A stretch of 64,000 nt of DNA, taken from assembly GCF_003003265.1 (NCBI RefSeq), contig NZ_PVTL01000004.1, forward strand, positions 308,167 through 372,166, written 5' to 3'. The stretch's first letter is position 1; the number at the start of each line of letters is the position of its first letter. Below, one piece after another: positions 16,509 through 24,740 of this stretch. Under the pieces are notes generated by a model. That model had not been told where the DNA came from. It did no database searches and saw only the letters and a program-made list of their open reading frames with translations. Position numbers and translations under genes: made by a program. The stretch comes from Glaciihabitans tibetensis. Lineage in GTDB: Bacteria; Actinomycetota; Actinomycetes; Actinomycetales; Microbacteriaceae.

Positions 16509-17702
16509 CTATCCCTCGTCGGTGGCGGGCGGAGCAGCACAGGGCGTACCCGAACGGGCTGTGATCGCCCAGCTCGGAATGTCGCTGCTGAATGCCTCCC
16601 GCACGGTGTCCGATCCCGCGATAGTCCAGTCGACGTTTGCACCGACCTCAGACTCGAACTTGTTCCATTCAAACCAGTTGATCATGTGCAACTGGGGAAA
16701 CTGCGTCGCGATCTCGTCCGAGAATACCTGCTGCCACCACGCCTGTTTGATCGAGAGTTCCAGGGCTGCGTCGCCGTTCGGAATAACCAGAGCGGCAGTC
16801 TCGGGGATAGCCACCGGCTTGCCGTGCTCGACTCCGTAGGTCTGGTAGAAGTTGGGCGCCGCGGTATCGTCTCCGCCAAGACCGTTGTACTCGCCGGCCA
16901 GCTGAGCGGCGAACTTGCCGCTTTCGGGAACCTCGTTCTCGCCCCAGGGATGAACGGAACCCCAGTGATACAGCGACATTCCTACCCAGTCGACGACATC
17001 GTCACCCGGGTAGTAGGGAGCATAGGGGTCGTCGGCAATGGTCAGCACGCCGTCACCATTGGTATCGAGGGCGATGAAGTCGGCGGTACCGGGCGTGGCC
17101 TGGTACTCACCCCCGGCGAATGGGTATCCGCCGGCATAGTTCGGAGCCCACATCATTGATGAGCCGGGGGCCGCCTGCCGCAGTGCGCTGGCAACGTCGC
17201 GGAACGCCGCAACATAGGCGGTCGGCTGCTGACCCCACGCGTACCAGGATCCGTTCATCTCGTGAGCAAAACGCACGATGACGGGCACCCCCGACTCGTT
17301 GTACCGCGCGAGCTGCCCCGCGAGTTCGTCTGCGGCTTCGGCCGTGACCGCTGCCAGGCCCGCACTCGGCTCGAGGGTGAGCAGCAGCGTGCCGTTGATC
17401 GAGCGCACCTGGTCGACCGCGGCGGCAACGTTCACCAGGTCATCATCGCTCAGGGGCAGATCTGCGAACGACACTGCGACCGCGGGCCGCAATCGGAGCC
17501 TGGCGCTGTAGTCCTGCAGGGACTCGGCGCTCCAGTCGAGGTTCACCCCGAGTAGTGCACCGCTTTCGGGGATCACTTCGGCGGCGGAAACCACCGTGCA
17601 CGCGGCCGCGTCGTCGGGCGTCGACGGGTCGGTCGCGCTGCACGCGGTGATCGGAACTACCGACACGAGCGCCGCCACCGTCATTAGCTTCCGAAGGTTC
17701 AT
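16509..17702 (-). CDS. GH26-family glycoside hydrolase lipoprotein (mannanase-like)
   Basis: A 397-residue surface lipoprotein. Signal peptide MNLRKLMTVAALVSVVPITAC places the lipidated Cys at 21. The (beta/alpha)8 domain has RFAHEMNGSWYAWG with the probable acid/base Glu, the WVGMSLYHWG strand, and a likely nucleophile Glu in VAIPETAAL, followed by HMINWFEWNK. These fit GH26 beta-mannanases and related endo-glycanases acting on plant or fungal polysaccharide. An insertion, DTNGDGVLTIADDP, before the YHWG strand has the spacing of a 12-residue EF-hand calcium loop. The MFS gene follows. The precise substrate is not readable. Confidence 0.87.
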   Translation of the reverse strand: MNLRKLMTVAALVSVVPITACSATDPSTPDDAAACTVVSAAEVIPESGALLGVNLDWSAESLQDYSARLRLRPAVAVSFADLPLSDDDLVNVAAAVDQVRSINGTLLLTLEPSAGLAAVTAEAADELAGQLARYNESGVPVIVRFAHEMNGSWYAWGQQPTAYVAAFRDVASALRQAAPGSSMMWAPNYAGGYPFAGGEYQATPGTADFIALDTNGDGVLTIADDPYAPYYPGDDVVDWVGMSLYHWGSVHPWGENEVPESGKFAAQLAGEYNGLGGDDTAAPNFYQTYGVEHGKPVAIPETAALVIPNGDAALELSIKQAWWQQVFSDEIATQFPQLHMINWFEWNKFESEVGANVDWTIAGSDTVREAFSSDIPSWAITARSGTPCAAPPATDEG

Positions 17703-17756
17703 TGGTACTGAGCATATCGATACAGTGCGTATTGAAGCTCGCGCATCGAAGCTGCA

Positions 17757-18176
17757 CTACGTCGGTATCGAAGCCACCGCTTCAATCTCAACGAGAGCAC
17801 CCGGCCGGGCGGGAGCGACCGCGACCACCGTGACCGCGGTGCGCCGGTCTCCCCACACCGAGCCGGTCGCGGCATATGCCGCGGTCGGGTCAACCGAGGG
17901 GTCGAGATAGATCGTCATCTTCACGACGTAGTCGGCGCTGGTTCCGCCCGCGGCGAGCACGGCGAGCACGTTGCGCAGCGCCTGCTTGGTCTGCGGCCCG
18001 AGCCCGTCGACCAGAGCGCCCGAACGGTCGGTTCCGTTCTGGCCGCCGACGTAAAGCATCGGTCCGGCCGGGGCGATCATCCCCTGGGCAAAGGCGGGAC
18101 TGGAGAATAGTTCCGGCGGCTCGACGGGCGTGGGATGCGCGGGCGTGGGATATGCCGGCGTGGGATGTTCGGTCAC
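17757..18176 (-). CDS. RidA-family enamine/imine deaminase
   Basis: A 139-residue YjgF/YER057c/UK114 protein that hydrolyses reactive enamines such as 2-aminoacrylate. Typical segments are FSSPAFAQGMIAPAGPMLYVGGQNG, TKQALRNVLAVLAAGG and the C-terminal PGALVEIEAVASI. The conserved substrate-binding Arg, usually in an R-x-A/C-V strand, corresponds to DRRTAVTVVAV. GTG at 18176 is chosen because AAGGAAAGGA precedes it by about 7 bases; the longer open frame upstream is antisense to other genes. The N-terminus PTPAYPTPAHPTP is a 15-bp repeat extension not found in typical RidA. Confidence 0.85.
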   Translation of the reverse strand: MTEHPTPAYPTPAHPTPVEPPELFSSPAFAQGMIAPAGPMLYVGGQNGTDRSGALVDGLGPQTKQALRNVLAVLAAGGTSADYVVKMTIYLDPSVDPTAAYAATGSVWGDRRTAVTVVAVAPARPGALVEIEAVASIPT

Positions 18177-18270
18177 GGGACCGTCCTTTCCTTCGGTTGC
18201 GACGAGTATCGCTCCGACGCGCACCCGTTCTCTAGCCTCTGGAGCTAGCCTCTGGAGCTCCTGCCAGACC

Positions 18271-18693
18271 CTATTCCTGTCCGGGACGCTGCCGCTGACG
18301 CTTGGTTTCCGAGCGCTGCCCCTTCGCAGCCAGCCGCCGCCGGGTCGAACCCCTGGTCGGTTTTGTCGCCCGTCGGGATGGACCATCCGGAGCAAGGGCG
18401 GCACCCAACAGAGCGCCGAGCTTGCCGAGTGCAGTTTCGCGATTGCGCAGTTGCGATCGCTGCTCAGAGGCTGCAACCGTGATGACCCCGCCCGTGAGCC
18501 GATGTCCCAGCCGCTCCAGCAGCACCGCCCGCTGGTCGTCGGACAGAACCGCGGAGTCGACAACACTCCATGACAGCTCGACGCGGCTGTCCGAGGTGTT
18601 GACGTGCTGGCCGCCCGGCCCCGACGACCGGGAGAATCGCCAGGCCAGTTCCGACGCCGGAATCGTGAGCGCGGGCGATACCTCGAGATCCAT
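18271..18693 (-). CDS. arfB: ArfB/YaeJ-type peptidyl-tRNA hydrolase (ribosome rescue)
   Basis: A 140-residue class I release-factor-like protein. The catalytic loop SSGPGGQHVNTSDSRVEL (about residues 23-40) contains the GGQ motif that enters the peptidyl-transferase centre. The C-terminal tail is strongly basic (RRATKPTRGSTRRRLAAKGQ), as needed to probe the empty mRNA channel of stalled ribosomes. It lacks the codon-recognition domains of RF1/RF2. A 13-bp duplication, GCTCCAGAGGCTA, follows its stop within 20 bp. It stands just behind the SCO1664-type gene and may be cotranscribed with it. Confidence 0.88.
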   Translation of the reverse strand: MDLEVSPALTIPASELAWRFSRSSGPGGQHVNTSDSRVELSWSVVDSAVLSDDQRAVLLERLGHRLTGGVITVAASEQRSQLRNRETALGKLGALLGAALAPDGPSRRATKPTRGSTRRRLAAKGQRSETKRQRQRPGQE

Positions 18694-18748
18694 ACGGCAA
18701 GCCTCGCACGAGAGTGGAGCGGTTCAGCGAAGCGGAACAGCCCTAAAA

Positions 18749-19609
18749 CTAGAAGAGCGGCCAGGGCACCGCGGGCATCTCGCCGGTCGGCGCAGGAAAC
18801 CGTCCATCGGAACGGAGCGCCTCGCAGCGAGCAGCAAAGGCCACGACCTCTTCCTCGCTGAGCAACTCCGCCAGGGTCGACCCGAGCGGGCCCGACAGCA
18901 ACCCGCCGACGCGGTCGATCCCGAGAAGCTCCTCGGCGGTGAGCGGCTCCCCCAGCCAGCCCCACAACACCGTGCGCAACTTGTGCTCGGCGTGGAAGGT
19001 CAGTCCATGGTCGACGCCGTGGCGGTGTCCGTCCGGCATCGCGAGAATGTGATCGCCCTTGCGGTCGGCGTTGTTCACGATGACGTCGAAGACGGCCATC
19101 CGCCGCAGGGTGGGGGTGTCTTCGTGAATGAGGGCAACGGGACGATCGTGTTCGTCGCTGCCCTCGAGCACCTGACGCCATCCGACCACAGGCACATCGG
19201 CCGCGGGCACCAGGTCGACGGCATCCTGATCCGGGTCGGAGTCCTGCCAGAGCTGCACCATGCCCACGCCGAGCGGGCCGTCGCGCAACCACGTGCGGGG
19301 CACAACCCTCCACCCGAGCGCTTCGGAAACCAGGAACGCTGCGGCCTCGCGGCTCGCGAGATTACCGTCGGGAAAGTCCCACAGCGGCTTCTCCCCCTCG
19401 ATGGGCTTGTACACAACGGAAACTCCGCCGATGCTGCCGAGAAAAGTCGCGTTCGATGCCGTCCTGATGCGACCGGTGAGCGTAAGTTCGCCCTGCTCCA
19501 GATCAGCACTGCCCAGATCAGCACGGCTCAGATCAACGCTGTCCAGATCAGCACTGCTCAGCCCAGCACTGCTCAGCCCAGCACCCTCGGAATCGACACC
19601 CATCGGCAT
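18749..19609 (-). CDS. SCO1664-family protein (PI3/4-kinase-like fold) with repeat N-terminus
   Basis: A 286-residue member of an actinobacterial family (SCO1664 type) remotely like phosphatidylinositol kinases. The core has VSVVYKPIEGEKPLWDFP with a candidate nucleotide-binding Lys, then FDVIVNNADRKGDHIL and HGVDHGLTFH, which resemble catalytic and metal-binding loops. Residues about 10-38 are five-residue units (SSADL, DSVDL, SRADL, GSADL) that read like pentapeptide-repeat coils and are coded by near-identical 15-bp repeats. It is third in a trio with the DUF3090 and histidine phosphatase genes, a conserved actinobacterial set of unknown function. ATG at 19609 or 19603 could both be the start. 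Confidence 0.83.
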   Translation of the reverse strand: MPMGVDSEGAGLSSAGLSSADLDSVDLSRADLGSADLEQGELTLTGRIRTASNATFLGSIGGVSVVYKPIEGEKPLWDFPDGNLASREAAAFLVSEALGWRVVPRTWLRDGPLGVGMVQLWQDSDPDQDAVDLVPAADVPVVGWRQVLEGSDEHDRPVALIHEDTPTLRRMAVFDVIVNNADRKGDHILAMPDGHRHGVDHGLTFHAEHKLRTVLWGWLGEPLTAEELLGIDRVGGLLSGPLGSTLAELLSEEEVVAFAARCEALRSDGRFPAPTGEMPAVPWPLF

Positions 19610-19639
19610 CAGAACCAGCCCTTTCCGCCCAGCACTCGT

Positions 19640-19687
19640 CTACACACGCTGCACGCTACACACGCTGCAGGCTACAAGCCGCTGGCG
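19640..19687. repeat. 16-bp repeats behind the DUF3090 stop codon
   Basis: On the plus strand ctacacacgctgcacg and ctacacacgctgcagg are consecutive, and a third, degenerate copy starts with the cta that is the DUF3090 stop (TAG on the minus strand, 19672-19674). Each unit thus repeats a TAG at its start. Confidence 0.75.
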
Positions 19688-20226
19688 TCGGGACAGTTGT
19701 GCCCGTCGGGATCCATGGGGTTGCCACAGCGTGGGCAGATTGGCCGACCGGCTCCCACTACCTCACGGGTGCGTTTGGCGAACGCCCGTGCTGCGCCCAC
19801 CGGCATCCGCACCAACAGCATTTCGGACGGCTCTGCCGCGAGCGCCTCGAGCTCGTCGAGATCCTCTTCGGCAACCTCGATAATCGGGGAGGCCTCAATC
19901 ACGATCTGCACGGTAGACGGGTCCCAGCCGAGGCTCATCACGCCGGTGCGAAACTCCTCCGCGACCGGCTCGAGCGGGTCGTTGTCGACCAGCTCGACGG
20001 GCGTTATCGACGGAACACTGAATGGATTGCCGTCGGTCACCATCAGCTCGTCGAGGATTTCGTCGATCTTCTCGGCGAGCAGCGCGGACTGTTGCTTCTC
20101 GAGGGCCACGCTGACGAGCTGGGCTCCGGCGCGAACCTGCAGGTAGAACGTGCGTTCGCCGGGTATACCGATGGTTCCGATGAGCACGCGGTCCGGCCAG
20201 TCGAACTCGTGAACGATTGTAGGCAT
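19672..20226 (-). CDS. DUF3090 family protein
   Basis: A 184-residue protein of the DUF3090 family, found almost only in actinobacteria next to SCO1664- and MSMEG_4193-type genes. The start MPTIVHEFDWPDRVLIGTIG, the strand RTFYLQVRAGAQLVSVALEK and the C-terminal zinc-ribbon-like CPRCGNPMDPDGHNCP (two CxxC/HxxC pairs) are typical. The four Cys/His residues could bind zinc. It begins 9 bp after the histidine phosphatase stop, so the trio is an operon. Biochemical role unknown. Confidence 0.88.
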   Translation of the reverse strand: MPTIVHEFDWPDRVLIGTIGIPGERTFYLQVRAGAQLVSVALEKQQSALLAEKIDEILDELMVTDGNPFSVPSITPVELVDNDPLEPVAEEFRTGVMSLGWDPSTVQIVIEASPIIEVAEEDLDELEALAAEPSEMLLVRMPVGAARAFAKRTREVVGAGRPICPRCGNPMDPDGHNCPDASGL

Positions 20227-20235
20227 AACGATATT

Positions 20236-20943
20236 TTAGGTGGCGGATGTCGGCGGCGCCTGATGACCGGCCCCACCACCGACCTGCGCCTCACCCGAAG
20301 ACCCGCTGGCGGCGAGCCACGAGAGGTCGCCCGCGTCAGTATTGGTCGCCAGAACGCTCGGACGATGGGCGCCGTACTGGATGATCGAGACAGACGCGGG
20401 GCCGACGCTAATGCGTTGAAACAGGTCAAGATGCATGCCGAGGGCATCGGCGATGACCGACTTGATGATGTCGCCGTGGCTCACGGCCACCCATACCGCT
20501 CCAGGACCGTGGAGCTCTTCGAAGGCAGCGTCGTGGCGACGGATCGCGGCAACCGACCTCGCCTGCATCCCCGCCATCGACTCGCCGCCGGGGAACGTGA
20601 CGGCGGAGGGGTGGTTCTGCACCACAGACCAGAGCTTTTCTTTGTTCAATTCTTTGAGTGGGCGACCTTGCCAGTGTCCGTAGTCACACTCGGTGATGCC
20701 ATCCTCGATCGGCGTGAGCGGGGAGCCGGACTGGCGGGCAAGGATCAGCTCCGACGTTTGCCTGCACCGCTCCAGCGGGCTCGAGACCACTCCAACCAGC
20801 GGAACTCCGGCCAGCCGCGCACCGGCAACCTCCGCTTGCTCAACCCCGACGTCGTCGAGCCGAACGCCCTCGGTGCGCCCGGCCAGTACGCCAGAGGCGT
20901 TCGCGGTGGTGCGTCCGTGCCGTACGAGGATCACTGTGGCCAT
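20236..20943 (-). CDS. Histidine phosphatase family protein (MSMEG_4193 type)
   Basis: A 235-residue phosphoglycerate-mutase-like phosphatase. The catalytic RHG is in ILVRHGRTTAN (residues 5-15), the second conserved Arg in SSPLERCRQT, the acidic proton donor in the ITECDYGHWQGR segment, and the late catalytic His in VWVAVSHGDIIKS. It is first in the three-gene operon with DUF3090 and SCO1664-type genes. Family members are annotated as probable phosphoglycerate mutases, but the true substrate is not known. The tail is Gly/Ala-rich. Confidence 0.9.
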   Translation of the reverse strand: MATVILVRHGRTTANASGVLAGRTEGVRLDDVGVEQAEVAGARLAGVPLVGVVSSPLERCRQTSELILARQSGSPLTPIEDGITECDYGHWQGRPLKELNKEKLWSVVQNHPSAVTFPGGESMAGMQARSVAAIRRHDAAFEELHGPGAVWVAVSHGDIIKSVIADALGMHLDLFQRISVGPASVSIIQYGAHRPSVLATNTDAGDLSWLAASGSSGEAQVGGGAGHQAPPTSAT

Positions 20944-21074
20944 GCGTACAGCCTAGAGACCCTCGCCGACTGGGCTTGCCGGTTGCTGCGCGTGGGTCTC
21001 CCAGCTGCGTCCCGGTATTCTGACCTTATTGCCGTCGCCGTGTACGAGGACGACGCCCATCCGAGGAGATCCAA

Positions 21075-21968
21075 ATGTCGGTCGGCCTACTCGCGATTGT
21101 TGATGACATACTCGCCGCCGCACTCAAGGCGAGCGCCAAAACCGCGGGTGTTGTCATCGATGACGCGGCTGTCACCCCGCAGTACGTTCAGGGGTTGTCG
21201 CCGGCGCGCGAGCTCCACGTGATCAAGTGGATCGCCCTGGGCAGCCTGTTCAACAAATTCATCATCATCATCCCGTTCGCTCTTCTCCTGTCGGCATTCG
21301 CGCCGTGGGTGTTGCCGTGGCTACTGATCATCGGCGGCACCTACCTGTGCTTCGAGGGAGCCGAGAAGGTTACGGAGTGGTTTGGTGTCCATCACGGCGC
21401 CGCGGAGACCGAGTCGCGGGATGAGAAGAAACTCATCTTCGGCGCCATCCGCACCGATCTCATCCTCAGCACCGAGATCATGCTCATCTCGCTGGACGGC
21501 CTCGATCCCGACTTCGGAGTCTGGATGACACTCGGCGCCCTCGTTGTGATCGGCCTGGGCATGACGCTGCTCGTCTATGGCGCGGTGGCCCTGCTCGTCA
21601 AAATCGACGATGTCGGTCTCGCGCTGATGGAGAATCCTGCTCAAGGACTGCGCCGCACCGGCGCACGGATCGTTGCGGCGATGCCCGCCGTATTCCGGGT
21701 GATCGGCATCATCGGGACGGTTGCCATGTTGTGGGTCGGCGGCCACCTCGTGATCACGAACCTGGCGGAGACGTTCTGGCACGGCCCCTACGACGTGCTG
21801 CACACCGTGACGCACGCGGTCGAAGCGGCCGGCCCGGTCATCGTGTGGATAACCGACACTGCGATGTCTGCGGTGTTCGGACTCCTTCTCGGAATCATCA
21901 TCGTCGCGATCGTGACGGGAATCTCCCGCCTGGTGAAGCCGAAGCAGCCCGTCGGCGCCGCGCACTGA
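21075..21968 (+). CDS. DUF808 (YedI-like) inner membrane protein
   Basis: A 297-residue membrane protein. MSVGLLAIVDDILAAALKAS and the DDAAVTPQYVQGL segment are hallmarks of DUF808. It has about five to six membrane helices (near 50-70, 75-92, 150-180, 205-230 and 260-285). The ATG has GAGGAG 8 bases upstream. Function unknown; E. coli YedI is uncharacterised. The stop TGA is inside an 18-bp duplicated unit. It is convergent with phnE and has no evident link to phosphonate use. Confidence 0.88.
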   Translation: MSVGLLAIVDDILAAALKASAKTAGVVIDDAAVTPQYVQGLSPARELHVIKWIALGSLFNKFIIIIPFALLLSAFAPWVLPWLLIIGGTYLCFEGAEKVTEWFGVHHGAAETESRDEKKLIFGAIRTDLILSTEIMLISLDGLDPDFGVWMTLGALVVIGLGMTLLVYGAVALLVKIDDVGLALMENPAQGLRRTGARIVAAMPAVFRVIGIIGTVAMLWVGGHLVITNLAETFWHGPYDVLHTVTHAVEAAGPVIVWITDTAMSAVFGLLLGIIIVAIVTGISRLVKPKQPVGAAH

Positions 21969-22001
21969 ACGCGTTGCGCTCACTGAACGCGTTCCGCTCA
22001 C
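21963..22001. repeat. 18-bp tandem duplication carrying the DUF808 stop codon
   Basis: cactgaacgcgttgcgct is followed by cactgaacgcgttccgct and a third CAC. The TGA in the first copy is the stop codon of the DUF808 gene, and the second copy repeats both the stop and its context. Confidence 0.9.
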
Positions 22002-22010
22002 CCACCCGGC

Positions 22011-23777
22011 TCACCTCAGAGCTTTGCGCGTCCACACGGCGACCGCCTCGACGGCGAGCACAGTGACCAGCACCATCACGATGATGAAGGTGACGACGTC
22101 GAACTCCTGCACCCGGCTTGCGTTGAGCAGGTAGAAGCCGATGCCGCCGGCGCCGACGATACCCAGCAGCGTGGCTGAACGGATGTTGACGTCGAGCTGG
22201 TAGAGCACGTGGGCGATGAACTGCGGCGCGGCCTGGCGGAGCGTTGCAGCGAAGAACACCTGGATCGGCGTCGCGCCCGTCGCCCGCACAGCATCCTGCA
22301 CGCGCACATCGGTCTCCTCGAGCGAGTCAGCGACGAGCTTGCCCAGAAGGCCGACCGATCCGATCGCGAGCGCCAAGGTACCCGCGATGGGCCCGAGGCC
22401 GGTGATGACGATGAACACGATCGCAAGGATCAGCTCGGGCAGTCCCCGGATGATCACGATGATGGTGCGAAACAGGTTAGCGACGAAGCCACTCGACGCA
22501 ACGTTCCGCGCAGCGAAGACGCCGATCGGAAGGGCGAGCACGAGGCCGAGCAGTGTCGCTGCCAGTCCGATCTGGACCGTCACGAGCATCGCCTCGAGAA
22601 GGGTGTCGATCAGGTCCTGGGGCGAGGGCGGAAGGAACGTACCGAGCACCTGCGGCAGCGCAAGTAAATCCTCGGCAAGAGTGGAAAAGTCGAGGTCGGC
22701 GTAAACGGTCGCCAGGGCCACGATCGCTATCGTCAGCGCGACGCCGGCAAACCGGCCGATGCGCTCCCTGTCCCACTGCGGAGCGATCCGCACTCTGCCG
22801 TCTTTTCCGCGTTGCAGCTCGCGACCACCGCGGGGCGCGGTGATCCAGCCAGCGGCAACCCGGTCGATGAAGCCGAGCACTCCCCGACGATTCGCCGGCA
22901 CCCGTCCGAGCAGGCTCGCACGAATCGCCCCGGACAGCATCTCCAGCGCGATGCACAGCGCCAGGATGACGAGCGCGAGCGCCATGCCGCGTTGGTATTG
23001 CATGGTGCGCAGCGCATTGGCGAGCTCCAGACCGATGCCACCGACGCCGACATAGCCGAGCAGCACCGAGGTGCGCAGGTTGATGTCGAAGCGGTGCAGT
23101 GCCGTCGCGATCAGCTGCGGCATCACCTGCGGTATCACCGTGCTCGTGATCCACTGCAAGCGACTTCCGCCGGCGGAACGCACGGCCTCCGCAGGGCCTC
23201 CGTCGAGTTCCTCGATAGCGTCCGCGTAGAGCTTGCCGACCATGCCGATCGAGTGCAGGCCCAACGCCAGAATTCCCGGCAGCGCGCCCAGACCGAAGAG
23301 ACGAAAGAGCACAATCGCAAAGATGAGGTCGGGCACGGCGCGACACATCACAATGATCGTGCGGGAAACCCCACGCATGACCGGGCCGCTCGTCGTATTT
23401 GCTGCGGCGAAGAGCGCGACGGGCAAGCTCAGCACGACCGCGAGCACCGTAGCCACGACCACGATCGCGAGGGTCTGTCCGGTCATGACCAGCAGTTCGC
23501 CGAGCGGCGGAAAGTCGAGCGGAAAAATACGCGAGACAAAGTTGCCCGCATTGTCGAGGCTGCGCACCATCGAGGCGACGTTGATTTCGAGCGCCACGAC
23601 TGACCAGATCGCCGCGATCAGGATGATGACCAGCGTGCTCCCCGCCGCGATTCGGTTCGCGCTCGGGCGGGGACGCGGGGGCAGGGGGACCTTGGCGTGC
23701 GAGGTGCCGGTGTGCGAGGCGTCGGTGTGCGGGATGCCGGTGTGCGCCGAGTGGGACGCGTCCGTGTCGACGGTCAT
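22011..23777 (-). CDS. phnE: Phosphonate ABC transporter permease, two PhnE domains fused
   Basis: A 588-residue inner-membrane protein made of two binding-protein-dependent transport permease domains, about residues 85-300 and 370-585. Each has an EAA-type cytoplasmic loop: ELDGGPAEAVRSAGG in the first and ETDVRVQDAVRATGA in the second. Many PhnE proteins are single domains that dimerise; here the pair is fused. The N-terminal ~35 residues (ASHSAHTGIPHTDASHTGTSH) are His/Thr-rich and coded by short repeats. It begins directly after the phnC stop (TAGATG). With PhnC and PhnD it imports phosphonates. It is the last gene of the operon. Confidence 0.93.
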   Translation of the reverse strand: MTVDTDASHSAHTGIPHTDASHTGTSHAKVPLPPRPRPSANRIAAGSTLVIILIAAIWSVVALEINVASMVRSLDNAGNFVSRIFPLDFPPLGELLVMTGQTLAIVVVATVLAVVLSLPVALFAAANTTSGPVMRGVSRTIIVMCRAVPDLIFAIVLFRLFGLGALPGILALGLHSIGMVGKLYADAIEELDGGPAEAVRSAGGSRLQWITSTVIPQVMPQLIATALHRFDINLRTSVLLGYVGVGGIGLELANALRTMQYQRGMALALVILALCIALEMLSGAIRASLLGRVPANRRGVLGFIDRVAAGWITAPRGGRELQRGKDGRVRIAPQWDRERIGRFAGVALTIAIVALATVYADLDFSTLAEDLLALPQVLGTFLPPSPQDLIDTLLEAMLVTVQIGLAATLLGLVLALPIGVFAARNVASSGFVANLFRTIIVIIRGLPELILAIVFIVITGLGPIAGTLALAIGSVGLLGKLVADSLEETDVRVQDAVRATGATPIQVFFAATLRQAAPQFIAHVLYQLDVNIRSATLLGIVGAGGIGFYLLNASRVQEFDVVTFIIVMVLVTVLAVEAVAVWTRKALR

Positions 23778-24584
23778 CTACCCGGCCAGTTCTGTGCGCT
23801 CGTCCACCGGGATCGGCGCGTAGATACCGTCCACGTCGTCGTGGGTCATACCCGCAGCCGGGCGGTCGAGTACCACTCGACCGGCGTTCAGGCCGACGAT
23901 GCGGTCCGCGAACTCAAGGGCGATGGGCACCTGATGCAGGCTGCAGATGACGGTGAGATTTTCTTCCCGGCTGATCCGGGTGAGCAGCTCGATGACGCCA
24001 GCGGACGACAGCGGGTCGAGGGACGCGACCGGCTCGTCCGCGAGCAGCACGGTGGGACGCTGGATGAGCGCCCGTGCGATGGCGACACGCTGCTGCTGAC
24101 CACCGGACAGGGTGCCAGCACGTTGAAACGCCTTGTCGGCGAGGCCGACGCGAGCAAGCTGTTCCATCGCGGCCTCCCGAACCGCGCGCGGATAGCTCCA
24201 CAGTCCAAACCGAGGCCCGCGCAGCGAGCCGAGTTTGCCCGTGCAGACGTTCTCGAGAACCGACATCGACTCGACGAGGTGGAACTGTTGGAAGATCATG
24301 CCGACGTCGTTGCGCAGGCCGCGCAACGTGGCTGCGCCCGCCGAGTGCACCGGGGTACCGAGGGTCCAGACGCCGCCCTTGGATGGCTTGTGCAATCCGT
24401 TGATGTGGCGCAGCATCGTCGACTTGCCTGACCCAGACAGCCCAAGCAACACGTTGATCTTGTTCGCGGCGAAAGACACACTCACGTCGTCGAGTGCGGT
24501 AACGCTGCCGAATGTCTTGGTCACGTTCTCGAAGCGAATGGCTCCGAGTTCGGGAATGTTTCTGTTCGAGGTAGCGGCGGTCAT
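23778..24584 (-). CDS. phnC: Phosphonate ABC transporter ATP-binding protein
   Basis: ATPase subunit of 268 residues from ATG 24584. It has Walker A GLSGSGKST, Q-loop MIFQQFHLVE, signature LSGGQQQRVAIARAL and Walker B VLLADEPVASLD. The sequence ahead of this ATG (an open frame to 24704) overlaps a hairpin and looks non-coding. It drives import through PhnE. It lies between phnD and phnE; the strong hairpin at 24677-24707 separates it from phnD and may lower its expression relative to the binding protein. Confidence 0.93.
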   Translation of the reverse strand: MTAATSNRNIPELGAIRFENVTKTFGSVTALDDVSVSFAANKINVLLGLSGSGKSTMLRHINGLHKPSKGGVWTLGTPVHSAGAATLRGLRNDVGMIFQQFHLVESMSVLENVCTGKLGSLRGPRFGLWSYPRAVREAAMEQLARVGLADKAFQRAGTLSGGQQQRVAIARALIQRPTVLLADEPVASLDPLSSAGVIELLTRISREENLTVICSLHQVPIALEFADRIVGLNAGRVVLDRPAAGMTHDDVDGIYAPIPVDERTELAG

Positions 24585-24676
24585 CGGTGATCTCGTTTCT
24601 TCTCGGTTGCGGGGCAGGCAAGCGGGTGGCTGGCGTATGGCGGGCGTATGGCTAGCGGACAAGAAGCGGTGAAACC

Positions 24677-24707
24677 GGTGTGGACCGGGCAGAGCCCGAT
24701 CCACACC
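24677..24707 (-). terminator. Intercistronic hairpin between phnD and phnC
   Basis: GGTGTGGACCGGGC-AGA-GCCCGATCCACACC forms a stem of about 14 bp with one mismatch and a 3-base loop. No T-run follows on the minus strand, so it is more likely an attenuator or mRNA-stabilising hairpin that raises the level of phnD message. Confidence 0.7.
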
Positions 24708-24740
24708 CTTGGGTACGATCAGTTCAGGATCAGACGAGGA

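Noticed and set aside
17757..19313. 518-codon open frame covering ridA and its upstream region
   Set aside because: Only the last 139 codons match a family; the upstream part overlaps arfB and the SCO1664-type gene in another phase and has no motif.
22812..23603. 263-codon plus-strand frame inside phnE
   Set aside because: Antisense to the two-domain permease with clear EAA loops; no family features.
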